From: Flagellimonas zhangzhouensis
GTDB taxonomy: Bacteria > Bacteroidota > Bacteroidia > Flavobacteriales > Flavobacteriaceae
Length of the DNA stretch: 64,000 nucleotides
Direction of reading: 5' to 3'
NCBI RefSeq assembly: GCF_900102925.1
Contig: NZ_FNKI01000001.1
Location: 1,468,713-1,532,712 of the forward strand
The position numbers were made by a program, and so were the translations under genes. Below, one piece after another: positions 36,358 to 44,415 of this stretch (its first letter is position 1; every line of letters begins with the position of its first letter). The notes under the pieces were generated by a model. It was not told where the DNA came from. It did not search any database and was given only the letters and a program-made list of their open reading frames with translations.

Positions 36358-37056
36358 TTACTCGAAAGTAAAGTTGATGAAAATACCTCGGGTACGCATG
36401 GCGTTGATATTTCCCGTCCATGGACTATCTGGATTGTTATCGGGAACCAACTCGTCCGTTAAGGCAAAAACTCCTCGAATAGATGGGGTGAACTTAAAGT
36501 ATTCGGTGTAAAAATCGATACCAAAACCAATTTCGTAACCATATACATTCTTTTTCATCCGAAATTCGCCTGTACTGTTATCATCCAAACTATCCTCCTT
36601 GGCGCCTAAGTTCATGGATGTATAAACACCACCAATAATAAATGGCTTCCAGTTGCCAATTCTTCGGGTGCTGGCCTTTAACAATAATGGAAAACGGATG
36701 TATGTGGATCGTACCTCGCGAAGTGCATCGTTCTCATTGGAAAAACCAGGAAAACCTAAAGTTCTGGCCGTATAAAGTAGTCCAGGTTCAAAACGCGCAT
36801 CCAAAAATTCATTGATTCGAAGCTCTCCGATCAGCCCAACATTAAATCCAAAAGTTTTATCCACCAAAACATCACGGCCAATATCATCCTTGTATTCAAA
36901 TTGAAAATCATATTGGTTAAAACCAAGATAGTACCCCCAGTTAAGAAGATATTTATCCTCGTTCTGCAGATTTAAAATCGGGTCTTTGCCAAATTGGGCA
37001 TTTGAAGTTGGACTGGCCAAAACAAGTAGTCCAAATAGAATGAGAAAATTTTTCAT
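36358..37056 (-). CDS. porT: PorT/SprT-like outer-membrane protein (type IX secretion)
   Basis: 232 residues from ATG 37056, with signal peptide MKNFLILFGLLVLASPTSNA-Q. The rest is beta-rich, with an outer-membrane-like C-terminus (IFINFTFE). The length, the DPILNLQNEDKYLLNWGYYLGFNQYDF opening (shown here as a known feature of PorT-like proteins, from memory) and the position directly behind ubiE, as in other flavobacteria, point to PorT/SprT, which is needed for type IX secretion and gliding. It lies 4 bp after the ubiE stop when this start is used; the in-frame ATG at 37077 would overlap ubiE. Confidence 0.78.
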   Translation of the reverse strand: MKNFLILFGLLVLASPTSNAQFGKDPILNLQNEDKYLLNWGYYLGFNQYDFQFEYKDDIGRDVLVDKTFGFNVGLIGELRINEFLDARFEPGLLYTARTLGFPGFSNENDALREVRSTYIRFPLLLKASTRRIGNWKPFIIGGVYTSMNLGAKEDSLDDNSTGEFRMKKNVYGYEIGFGIDFYTEYFKFTPSIRGVFALTDELVPDNNPDSPWTGNINAMRTRGIFINFTFE

Positions 37057-37060
37057 TAAA

Positions 37061-37789
37061 CTATTTTGAGGCGACATAAATGGTTGCTACACCCATGGTT
37101 TGTGGTTTGTTCTCTATTCCTATAAACCCAATTTTGCCCAAAATATTGTTGAAAGCCTCTCCATGTGGAAAAACAGACGCCGATTCGCTCAAATATGCAT
37201 AGGCCGATCTGTCTTTTGAAAATAATCTGCCGATGTTCGGTAAAATGTATTTGGTGTAAAAGCGGTACCCTTGTTTAAAAGGAGTTTTGGTAGGTACTGA
37301 AGTTTCCAAAACCAAAAAATGTCCATCTGGTTTTAACACACGATAAATTTCCTGTAGGCCTTTTTCGAGGTTTTCAAAGTTTCGAACTCCAAAAGCAACC
37401 GTGATGGCATCAAACGAATTGTCTTCAAAAGGTAGATTTTCACTATCGCCCACCACCATTTCAATGGTTTTGTCCAGTTTTTTGTCGGCAACCTTTTTCT
37501 TTCCAACCTCTAACATGCCTGGGGAAAGATCTAAACCAACAATTTTTTCTGCCCCTGTCTGGTTCAAGGCAATGGCCAGATCACCTGTCCCAGTGGCAAT
37601 GTCCAAAATGTTTTTTGGAGATTTATCGGTTAAAAAAGCAACGATTCTTTTACGCCATTTAATGTCTGTTCCAAAGGAAATCACCCTGTTCAGTCCATCA
37701 TAATTGCCCGAAATATTATCGAACATTTGCTTCACCTGTTCTTTCTTACCGAGTTGGGATTCTTTATATGGGGTCACTTTTTCCGACAT
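37061..37789 (-). CDS. ubiE: Demethylmenaquinone methyltransferase
   Basis: SAM-dependent C-methyltransferase, 242 residues from ATG 37789, making menaquinone from demethylmenaquinone. Class I motifs: ILDIATGTGDLAI (motif I), VVGDSENLPFEDNSFDAITVAFGVRNFENL (motif II and family signature) and the late GVATIYVASK. The start MSEKVTPYK is chosen because an upstream in-frame ATG (37816) lies beyond the promoter at 37806-37813. Menaquinone would be the acceptor for the Na+-pumping reductase encoded at 49187-55266. porT follows in the same transcript. Confidence 0.93.
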   Translation of the reverse strand: MSEKVTPYKESQLGKKEQVKQMFDNISGNYDGLNRVISFGTDIKWRKRIVAFLTDKSPKNILDIATGTGDLAIALNQTGAEKIVGLDLSPGMLEVGKKKVADKKLDKTIEMVVGDSENLPFEDNSFDAITVAFGVRNFENLEKGLQEIYRVLKPDGHFLVLETSVPTKTPFKQGYRFYTKYILPNIGRLFSKDRSAYAYLSESASVFPHGEAFNNILGKIGFIGIENKPQTMGVATIYVASK

Positions 37790-37805
37790 GGCTTTAATTT
37801 GCTGG

Positions 37806-37813
37806 CAAATATA
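37806..37813 (-). promoter_or_regulatory. -7 element (TATATTTG) of the ubiE promoter
   Basis: Exact TAnnTTTG match on the minus strand, 16 bp from the chosen ubiE start. It is divergent from the trkA promoter. Confidence 0.6.
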
Positions 37814-37851
37814 CAACTTCGGAATAAGGGACGGAGACTAAAATATTTGTG

Positions 37852-37859
37852 TAATTTTG
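37852..37859 (+). promoter_or_regulatory. -7 element (TAATTTTG) of the trkA promoter
   Basis: Exact TAnnTTTG match. It implies a leader of about 115 nt before trkA, in which I recognise no known riboswitch. Confidence 0.55.
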
Positions 37860-37982
37860 CCCACCAAATGAACTATTGAAGCCTATTGGACTAAAAATAT
37901 GTCATTTAGCCGGCCATAACCCACTGAATTGTTTTTAGAACCAATACATTTGAAAAAATTTAAAAACATCATATTCCTATAA

Positions 37983-39332
37983 ATGAGGATCATTATAGCA
38001 GGAGCAGGTGAGGTGGGTTTCCATTTGGCAAAACTTTTGTCCTATGAAGCCCAAGAGATTACATTGATCGATACGGACAAGGAAAAATTAGCATATGCCG
38101 ATAGCCATTTGGATATTCGCGTGCTAAGAGGAGACGCCACGTCCATTCAAGTGCTCCAAGATGCCCAAGTAGACGATTCCGATCTAGTAATCGGAGTAAC
38201 CGAGTCGGAAACAACGAATCTTACATTATGTGTATTGGCCAAGCAATTGGGGTCTAAAAGGACCATGGCCAGGATTTCCAATACCGAGTTTATGGACAAT
38301 CGTGATTTGATCAAGTTTGAGCAACTTGGTATCGATGAACTCATATCTCCAGAACGATTGGCGGCGATGGAAATCCAGTTGATGCTGAATCAGTCTGCGT
38401 TTAACGATACTTATGAATTTGAAGGTGGACTTTTGACCATGTTCGGGGTTATTTTGCCCAAAACAGCACCTTTTGTAGGTAAAATGGTGAAAGAAGCGGC
38501 TCGAATTTTCCCTGAACTGCACTTTATGCCCATCGCCTTACAGCGAACTGGTACCCAATTCACCTTGATTCCCAGAGGGGATACCATTTTTAAGGAAGGT
38601 GATCAGGTATATTTCATTACTTCCGATAAAGGGGTAGAGGAGTTGTACAAGCTTACGGGTATGCAAAAGCAAGACATCAAAAACGTGATGATTCTTGGAG
38701 GTAGTAAGGTTGGTTTTAAAACCGCTCGTGACCTTTGTACCAAAAAATTCAATGTAAAACTTATAGAGAAAAATAAGGAAAAGGCCTTTGATATTGCCGA
38801 TGAGTTGCCCCATGCCTTGGTCATCAATGGTGATGGACGCAATGTGGAGTTGTTGGATGAAGAAAGCTTGGAATCCATGGATGCCTTTATCGCGGTAACT
38901 GGAAATTCCGAAACCAATATCATGTCCTGTTTGGTGGCCAAAAGCAAACGCATTAAAAAAACGATTGCCTTGGTGGAAAACATGGACTATTTTCAATTAT
39001 CCCATTCCATTGGAGTGGATACCTTGATCAATAAAAAACTGTTGGCTGCCAACAGCATCTTTAGATATATCCGAAAAGGTGAGGTACTTGCCTTGACCCG
39101 TTTGAACAACTTGAATGCCGAAATCTTGGAGTTTGAAGTAAAAGCTTCTTCCTTGGTGAACGGGGAATTGATTCGAGAATTGAATTTTCCAAGAGAAGCC
39201 AGTATCGGTGGAGTTATCAGAAATGGTGAAGGAATCATCGCATTGGGTGATTTTAGGATCATGCAAGGCGACCGCGTAGTGGTCTGCTGTTTACCAAAGG
39301 CCATTCCGAGGATAGAAAAGCTGTTCCTATAA
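37983..39332 (+). CDS. trkA: Trk potassium uptake regulatory subunit TrkA
   Basis: Cytoplasmic nucleotide-binding subunit, 449 residues, that gates TrkH. It contains two tandem RCK units, each with a Rossmann NAD(H)-binding half and a TrkA-C half: GAGEVGFHLA near residue 6 and LGGSKVGFKTA about residue 238. The two-unit form is the usual TrkA. It overlaps trkH by 1 bp (TAATG), so the subunits are co-translated. Confidence 0.95.
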   Translation: MRIIIAGAGEVGFHLAKLLSYEAQEITLIDTDKEKLAYADSHLDIRVLRGDATSIQVLQDAQVDDSDLVIGVTESETTNLTLCVLAKQLGSKRTMARISNTEFMDNRDLIKFEQLGIDELISPERLAAMEIQLMLNQSAFNDTYEFEGGLLTMFGVILPKTAPFVGKMVKEAARIFPELHFMPIALQRTGTQFTLIPRGDTIFKEGDQVYFITSDKGVEELYKLTGMQKQDIKNVMILGGSKVGFKTARDLCTKKFNVKLIEKNKEKAFDIADELPHALVINGDGRNVELLDEESLESMDAFIAVTGNSETNIMSCLVAKSKRIKKTIALVENMDYFQLSHSIGVDTLINKKLLAANSIFRYIRKGEVLALTRLNNLNAEILEFEVKASSLVNGELIRELNFPREASIGGVIRNGEGIIALGDFRIMQGDRVVVCCLPKAIPRIEKLFL

Positions 39333-40822
39333 TGAAGCTGAATACAAGAATCATTATCCATATAATGGGGTTGTTGCTGCTCTGCAATGGCTCTTTTATG
39401 CTTTTAGCGGCGGTAGCCAGTGGTATTTATAATGATGGTGCCACCTTGGATATTATGTTGGCTGCCATTGTGACCATGCTTTTTGGAATTATGGCCATGT
39501 TCTACACTAGAGGTCATAAAAAGGAAGTGAAGCGAAAGGAAGGTTATATTGTGGTTACTTTCGGATGGATTATCATGTCCATTTCAGGGATGTTGCCCTA
39601 TTTGTTTTCTGGGTCCATTCCTTCTATAACCGATGCCTTTTTTGAAACCATGTCGGGTTATACCACGACAGGGGCTTCCATTTTGGATGATATTGAAGGA
39701 CTTCCCTCTGGTATTTTACTTTGGCGAAGCCTTACCCACTGGATAGGAGGTATGGGGATTATTGTTTTGGCCATTGCCATCCTTCCACTTTTAGGAATAG
39801 GAGGTATGCAGTTGTTTGCTGCTGAGGCACCAGGTCCAGCAGGGGATAAATTGCACCCAAGGATTACGGATACAGCCAAGCGTTTGTGGTTCATTTATTT
39901 TGGATACACCGTTTTGGAAACTGTACTGTTAAAGTTTGCTGGAATGTCATTTTTTGATGCCATCAACCATGCTTTAGCAACCATGAGCACGGGTGGATTT
40001 TCCACCAAGAATGCTAGTGTGGCCTATTGGAACGACCAACCTGTTATTCAATATATTATTATCCTGTTCATGTTTTTGGCAGGAAGTAACTTTGTATTGA
40101 GCTATTTTGCTTTGACCAAAAGAATTCAACGGGTGTTAAAGGACGAAGAATTTAAATATTACTTCGGTTTCGTAGTGATTTTTGCCATTTTATCTACACT
40201 GGGCGTCTACTATAAGGCCGAGGTGCCTGTTTCCGATTTTCATCCCATGGTTTGGGGAGAAGCGGAAAGTGCCTTTAGGCATTCTTTGTTCCAGGTAGTA
40301 GCGGTGATTACCACAACTGGTTTTGTTACTGCTGATTTTACCTCGTGGACCCCATTTTTAACCGTTTTCTTTTTTGGGTTGATGTTCTTGGGCGGCTCTG
40401 CTGGTTCAACAGCAGGTGGGATCAAGGTGATGCGTCATTTGATTATTATTAAAAACGGAATCTTGGAATTTAAACGTACCCTGCATCCCAATGCGGTGAT
40501 TCCAGTACGTTATAATCAAAAAACAGTTTCAGAGCATATTGTTTACAATGTGATAGCTTTCTTCGTGCTATATATGCTGCTATTCATTATAGGCTCCCTG
40601 GTGTTGGGTCTGTTAGGTTTGGACTTTGTGTCTGCCGTAGGAGGGTCTGCTTCTTCATTAGGGAATGTAGGTCCTGCTTTAGGAAGTTTAAATCCAGTGA
40701 GCAATTACAACAGTTTACCCCCAATAGGCAAATGGTGGTGTAGTTTCTTGATGCTGTTAGGCCGTCTGGAGCTTTTTACTGTTCTGATCGTACTTACCCC
40801 ATATTTCTGGAAAAAGACATAA
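39332..40822 (+). CDS. trkH: Trk potassium uptake membrane subunit TrkH
   Basis: Channel-like K+ transporter, 496 residues, with four membrane-pore-membrane repeats (about 10 hydrophobic segments and 4 re-entrant loops). Selectivity-filter-type turns are visible as TTGASI, STGGFS, TTGFVT and SLGNVGP. The STAGGIKV stretch before the third-repeat helix is the conserved intramembrane loop region. It is translated with trkA and followed by a terminator at 40825-40853. Confidence 0.94.
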   Translation: MKLNTRIIIHIMGLLLLCNGSFMLLAAVASGIYNDGATLDIMLAAIVTMLFGIMAMFYTRGHKKEVKRKEGYIVVTFGWIIMSISGMLPYLFSGSIPSITDAFFETMSGYTTTGASILDDIEGLPSGILLWRSLTHWIGGMGIIVLAIAILPLLGIGGMQLFAAEAPGPAGDKLHPRITDTAKRLWFIYFGYTVLETVLLKFAGMSFFDAINHALATMSTGGFSTKNASVAYWNDQPVIQYIIILFMFLAGSNFVLSYFALTKRIQRVLKDEEFKYYFGFVVIFAILSTLGVYYKAEVPVSDFHPMVWGEAESAFRHSLFQVVAVITTTGFVTADFTSWTPFLTVFFFGLMFLGGSAGSTAGGIKVMRHLIIIKNGILEFKRTLHPNAVIPVRYNQKTVSEHIVYNVIAFFVLYMLLFIIGSLVLGLLGLDFVSAVGGSASSLGNVGPALGSLNPVSNYNSLPPIGKWWCSFLMLLGRLELFTVLIVLTPYFWKKT

Positions 40823-40824
40823 AA

Positions 40825-40858
40825 AAACCTCCTGAAAACATTTCAAGAGGTTTAATTT
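40825..40858. terminator. Terminator between trkH and the aminotransferase
   Basis: AAACCTC-c-TGAAA and TTTCA-a-GAGGTTT form a 12-bp stem with one mismatch around an ACA loop. It ends trkH and could also act on the opposite strand. Confidence 0.75.
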
Positions 40859-40869
40859 CTTTTTAATTC

Positions 40870-40947
40870 GTCACCCTGAACTTGTTTCAGGGTCTCAATT
40901 AATTACATGAACTTTATTATGAGATGCTGAATCAAGTTCAGCATGAC
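40870..40947. repeat. Inverted pair of CTGAAC-type hairpin repeats (REP/BIME-like), copy 2
   Basis: Left module GTC + stem ACCCTGAA/TTCAGGGT + CTC (40870-40896). The right module is inverted, stem ATGCTGAA/TTCAGCAT, flanked by GAG and GAC (40921-40947). Both stems are 8-bp and perfect with 5-nt loops related to CTTGT. Comparison with 30908-30987 shows base changes on both sides of the stem that keep pairing. Confidence 0.82.
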
Positions 40948-40957
40948 AATCTATGGT

Positions 40958-42142
40958 TTAAAGCACCGCCTTAATTCGGGCAATAGCTTCTTTCAATTCT
41001 TTTTCTGATGCCGCGTAAGAAATACGGATGCAGTTTGGATTTCCAAATGCTTCCCCTGTTACGGTAGCTACATTGGCATTTTCCAATAGATATAATGCAA
41101 AATCAGATGCATTGTTGATTGTGGTTCCATTCAAGGTCTTTCCAAAGAAAGCAGAGATGTCTGGGAACACATAAAAGGCACCTTCTGGAATATTAAGGTT
41201 GAAACCTTCGATTTCACCTAAAAGTCCAAGCACCAAATCCCTTCTTTTATGGAATTCATCAATCATGTATTGAATCTTGTTCACGGGAGCTTCCAAAGCA
41301 GTGATAACTGCGCGTTGCGCAATGGAATTTGCCCCACTGGTCACCTGGCCTTGCAATTTGGTACATCCTTTAGCAATCCACTCAGGAGCGCCAATATATC
41401 CAATCCTCCAACCTGTCATGGCAAAAGCCTTGGAAACACCGTTTACAGTAACAGTTCTGTCGTACATTCCATCAATGGCAGCAATGCTAACATGGTCACC
41501 AACAAAGTTGATGTGCTCATAGATTTCATCAGAAACCACATAAATATCTGGATGGTTTTTCAATACTTCGGCCAAACCTTCCAATTCCGCTTTGCTGTAA
41601 ACCGAACCACTAGGGTTACAAGGTGAGCTGAACCAGATCATTCGGGTTTTAGGGGTAATGGCAGCCTCCAATTGAGCAGGTGTCATTTTAAAATCGGTGT
41701 CGATTCCAGTTGAAACTTCAACAGGAACACCTTCGGCCAATTTTACAATATCGCTATAGCTTACCCAATATGGTGCAGGAAGAATTACTTCGTCACCAGG
41801 GTTTAAAACCACCATGGCAACATTGTACAAAGATTGCTTGGCACCGGTTGAAACCACAATTTGGTTCAATCCGTAATCCAATCCATTGTCCCTTTTAAAT
41901 TTGAGGGCGATGGCCTTTTTTAATTCAGCATACCCGTCAACTGGGGTATAGCTGCTAAAGTTTTCATCGATGGCCTGCTTTGCAGACTCTTTAATGAAGT
42001 CGGGAATGTTAAAGTCGGGCTCACCCAAACTCAATCCTATAATATCCTTTCCTTCGTTTCGTAGTTCTCGAGCTTTGGCGGCCATGGCCAAAGTTGCTGA
42101 CGTGGACATGTTCTTGATCCTGTCAGATAAATGGTTGCTCAT
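40958..42142 (-). CDS. Pyridoxal phosphate-dependent class I aminotransferase (aspartate aminotransferase-like)
   Basis: Fold-type I PLP enzyme, 394 residues. PLP is expected on Lys238 in GVSKAFAMTGWRIGY. SLGEPDF near 38-44, SSPCNPSG at 172-179 (the substrate-carboxylate Asn-Pro) and the late CIRISYA arginine are the class I/AspC subgroup 1-gamma features. The likely substrates are aspartate or other acidic amino acids and 2-oxoglutarate, but prephenate or aromatic substrates occur in the same subgroup. It lies 15 bp downstream of the desaturase in the same direction and may share its transcript. Confidence 0.9.
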   Translation of the reverse strand: MSNHLSDRIKNMSTSATLAMAAKARELRNEGKDIIGLSLGEPDFNIPDFIKESAKQAIDENFSSYTPVDGYAELKKAIALKFKRDNGLDYGLNQIVVSTGAKQSLYNVAMVVLNPGDEVILPAPYWVSYSDIVKLAEGVPVEVSTGIDTDFKMTPAQLEAAITPKTRMIWFSSPCNPSGSVYSKAELEGLAEVLKNHPDIYVVSDEIYEHINFVGDHVSIAAIDGMYDRTVTVNGVSKAFAMTGWRIGYIGAPEWIAKGCTKLQGQVTSGANSIAQRAVITALEAPVNKIQYMIDEFHKRRDLVLGLLGEIEGFNLNIPEGAFYVFPDISAFFGKTLNGTTINNASDFALYLLENANVATVTGEAFGNPNCIRISYAASEKELKEAIARIKAVL

Positions 42143-42157
42143 GGATACTTCTTTTTA

Positions 42158-43258
42158 CTAATATTGAAGGGCTGGCTCTTTGCCTAATTCCCTTAAGTGT
42201 TTGAAGTGCGAAATTATAGCTTTTCTTGTAGTTTGGTATTCGTGGTAAGGCAAATTAAATTCCTTAGCCGTCTGTTTCACAATTTTTGAAATATTTGTGT
42301 AATGTATGTGGCTAATATTTGGGAAAATATGGTGCTCTACCTGGTGGTTTAAACCTCCTGTAAACCAGTTTACTATTCTGTTTTTTGTGCCAAAGTTCAC
42401 GGTGGTGAACAACTGGTGGATGGCCCATGTGTTTTTCATGTTTCCTTCTTCATCTGGAAGTGGAGTTTCGGCATGATCCACAATGTGTGCCAATTGGAAA
42501 ACAACACTCAATATTACACCTGCTACGTAGTGCATAATAAAGAAGCCCAATAATACTTGCCACCAAGCGATATCAACAAAGATCAAAGGCAATACGATCC
42601 AAATAGTCAAGTAAATGATCTTGGTGATCACCAAAGTACTCCAGTTTACTATGGGGTTAGGCAATTTACCATAGCTCAATTTTCTTTTCATGTAACGGTA
42701 CATTTGCTGAAAATCGGTGGTAATGGCCCAGTTAAAGGTTAATAATCCGTATAGGAAAATAGAGTAGTAGTGTTGAAACTTGTGGTGCTTTTTCCATTCT
42801 GCATGCTCGGAGAATCTTAAAATTCTACCTGCTTCCATATCTTCATCATGCTCATGAATATTGGTGTAGGTGTGGTGAAGCACATTGTGTTGAACTTGCC
42901 AGTTGTATACATTTCCTGCCAAGATATAAATACTACTTCCCATGAGTTTGTTTACCCATTTTTTGTTGGAATAGGCGCCGTGGTTACCATCGTGCATCAC
43001 ATTCATTCCCACTCCGGCCATACCAACTCCCATGGTAATGGAAAGCAAAAGGTAAGCCCAGAAAGGCAAATTCAAAGTCAAGATTAAAAAGTAAGGGGCC
43101 AAAAACAGGGCGAACATCACTATAGTTTTTAAGTGAAGTTTCCAGTTTCCGGTTTTTTTGAGGTTGTTTTCGTTGAAGTAATCGTTAACTCGCTTGTTCA
43201 GAGTTCTGAAAAATTGAGCAGAGTCTTTTCTTGAAAACCGGACGGTACTCTTATCCAT
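42158..43258 (-). CDS. Membrane fatty acid (acyl-CoA or acyl-lipid) desaturase
   Basis: 366 residues from ATG 43258. It is a di-iron membrane desaturase with four or more hydrophobic segments and three histidine boxes: HDGNH, HNVLHH and HQVEHH. The last one, with Gln before the VEHH core, is typical of front-end (delta-5/6-like) desaturases, but the protein has no cytochrome b5 domain. It would introduce a double bond into membrane fatty acids, probably for cold adaptation. The in-frame ATG at 43285 is rejected because it lies upstream of the promoter at 43274-43281. Confidence 0.88.
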   Translation of the reverse strand: MDKSTVRFSRKDSAQFFRTLNKRVNDYFNENNLKKTGNWKLHLKTIVMFALFLAPYFLILTLNLPFWAYLLLSITMGVGMAGVGMNVMHDGNHGAYSNKKWVNKLMGSSIYILAGNVYNWQVQHNVLHHTYTNIHEHDEDMEAGRILRFSEHAEWKKHHKFQHYYSIFLYGLLTFNWAITTDFQQMYRYMKRKLSYGKLPNPIVNWSTLVITKIIYLTIWIVLPLIFVDIAWWQVLLGFFIMHYVAGVILSVVFQLAHIVDHAETPLPDEEGNMKNTWAIHQLFTTVNFGTKNRIVNWFTGGLNHQVEHHIFPNISHIHYTNISKIVKQTAKEFNLPYHEYQTTRKAIISHFKHLRELGKEPALQY

Positions 43259-43273
43259 AAAATAAATTTTTAC

Positions 43274-43281
43274 AAAAATAA
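43274..43281 (-). promoter_or_regulatory. -7 element (TATTTTTG) of the desaturase promoter
   Basis: Exact TAnnTTTG match on the minus strand, 15 bp before ATG 43258, which supports the shorter start. Confidence 0.6.
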
Positions 43282-43343
43282 CCAATTAGACCTTATTGCG
43301 ATAAGGCTTTATGTTAGAACGGTGTTAAGGTCCTTAAAAGTAT

Positions 43344-43351
43344 TAATTTTG
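43344..43351 (+). promoter_or_regulatory. -7 element (TAATTTTG) of the rsmG promoter
   Basis: Exact TAnnTTTG match, 20 bp before the rsmG ATG. Confidence 0.6.
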
Positions 43352-43371
43352 TCAAAAATAACCTTTGGTGT

Positions 43372-44007
43372 ATGAAAGCTGACCTCATTTATAAATATTT
43401 TACGACACTCACCGAGCATCAAAAGGAGCAATTTGCTCAGCTTGAGGAACTTTACAAGGATTGGAACCAAAAAATAAATGTGGTTTCCAGAAAAGATATC
43501 GATGAGTTGTACTTGCGTCATGTGCTTCATTCTCTGGGAATTGCCAAGATTCAAATTTTTAATGAAGGCTCTGATATTTTAGATGTTGGGACTGGAGGAG
43601 GATTTCCTGGAATTCCATTGGCCATTTTATTTCCCAATGTAAATTTTACCTTGGTGGATGCTATTGGTAAAAAAATTAAAGTGGTGAACGAGGTGGTTGA
43701 GGGTTTGCAATTGGACAATGTAACTGCCCATCACGCAAGAGTTGAAGAAATTCCTGAACAATTTGATTTTATAGTGAGTAGAGCGGTGGCAGCTATGCCC
43801 ACTTTTGTGCATTGGACCAAAGGGAAAATTAAAAAGGATTCTGCGCATGCACGCAAAAATGGAATTCTCTATTTAAAAGGTGGTGACTTGACCGAAGAAC
43901 TACAGGGTTATGAGACAGTTCAAATTTTCGACTTGCAGGAATATTTTGAAGAGGACTTTTTTGAAACCAAAAAGGTAGTCTACCTCCCCCAAAAGTTTAA
44001 GGGGTAA
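43372..44007 (+). CDS. rsmG: 16S rRNA (guanine-527-N7)-methyltransferase
   Basis: A 211-residue class I SAM methyltransferase, formerly GidB, modifying G527 in the 530 loop of 16S rRNA. Motif I is ILDVGTGGGFPGIPLA; the conserved NVVSRKDIDELYLRHVLHSL-type lead-in and the VSRAVA motif follow. The length is normal. It has its own promoter. It converges on a 40-codon ORF whose stop codon directly abuts the rsmG stop. Confidence 0.95.
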   Translation: MKADLIYKYFTTLTEHQKEQFAQLEELYKDWNQKINVVSRKDIDELYLRHVLHSLGIAKIQIFNEGSDILDVGTGGGFPGIPLAILFPNVNFTLVDAIGKKIKVVNEVVEGLQLDNVTAHHARVEEIPEQFDFIVSRAVAAMPTFVHWTKGKIKKDSAHARKNGILYLKGGDLTEELQGYETVQIFDLQEYFEEDFFETKKVVYLPQKFKG

Positions 44008-44130
44008 TTAAATACTGTACATTCTTTTATAGACCAATCTACATTTTCTAGCATAGTCTTTGGCATATTGCCATAGGCGATTGTATTGTGCGACCAATTT
44101 TTTCCTCCAAGCAATCATTTTATCTTTCAT
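44008..44130 (-). CDS. Small basic protein, 40 residues (hypothetical)
   Basis: An ATG-to-TAA frame reading MKDKMIAWRKK... ending ...CRLVYKRMYSI. It is very rich in Lys, Arg, Tyr and Trp and could form one amphipathic helix. I recognise no family. Support: it exactly fills the space up to the rsmG stop without overlap, and a possible promoter (TTG about 20 bp before TAATTTTA) lies just upstream on the minus strand. The terminator at 44361-44391 belongs to pruA, not to this gene. Composition could also arise by chance in an A+T-rich gap. Confidence 0.45.
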   Translation of the reverse strand: MKDKMIAWRKKLVAQYNRLWQYAKDYARKCRLVYKRMYSI

Positions 44131-44360
44131 AACTAATGGTTTACGGTGTAAAATTAAGTTTATTACGTTTAAGTTACAATTAATTAACGTTAAATTTACA
44201 TTGAATATTGTTTTTACTATCTGTTTAATGAAAAATATTCCGAATAAATATCAGTAAATCAATTATATAGGTGATTTTATGAGTGAGAATATTAGAAATG
44301 ATTATTGAGGCAGGTTTTTTGCCAATTTTGGACCGTTCCACTCGCGAATGTGAAACAAAA

Positions 44361-44391
44361 AAAAGGCCGTTATTTTAAATAACAGCCTTTT
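44361..44391 (-). terminator. Terminator after pruA
   Basis: AAAAGGC-c-GTTATT and AATAAC-a-GCCTTTT pair over 13 bp with one mismatch. It lies 25 bp after the pruA stop. The remaining gap to the 40-codon ORF (44131-44360) is A+T-rich and shows nothing else. Confidence 0.75.
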
Positions 44392-44415
44392 ACTTAATAG
44401 GTTTATAACTTGTGC

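Noticed and set aside
37866..37982. Riboswitch in the trkA leader
   Set aside because: The leader is long enough, but I see no known c-di-AMP or K+ motif and no terminator-like stem before the start.
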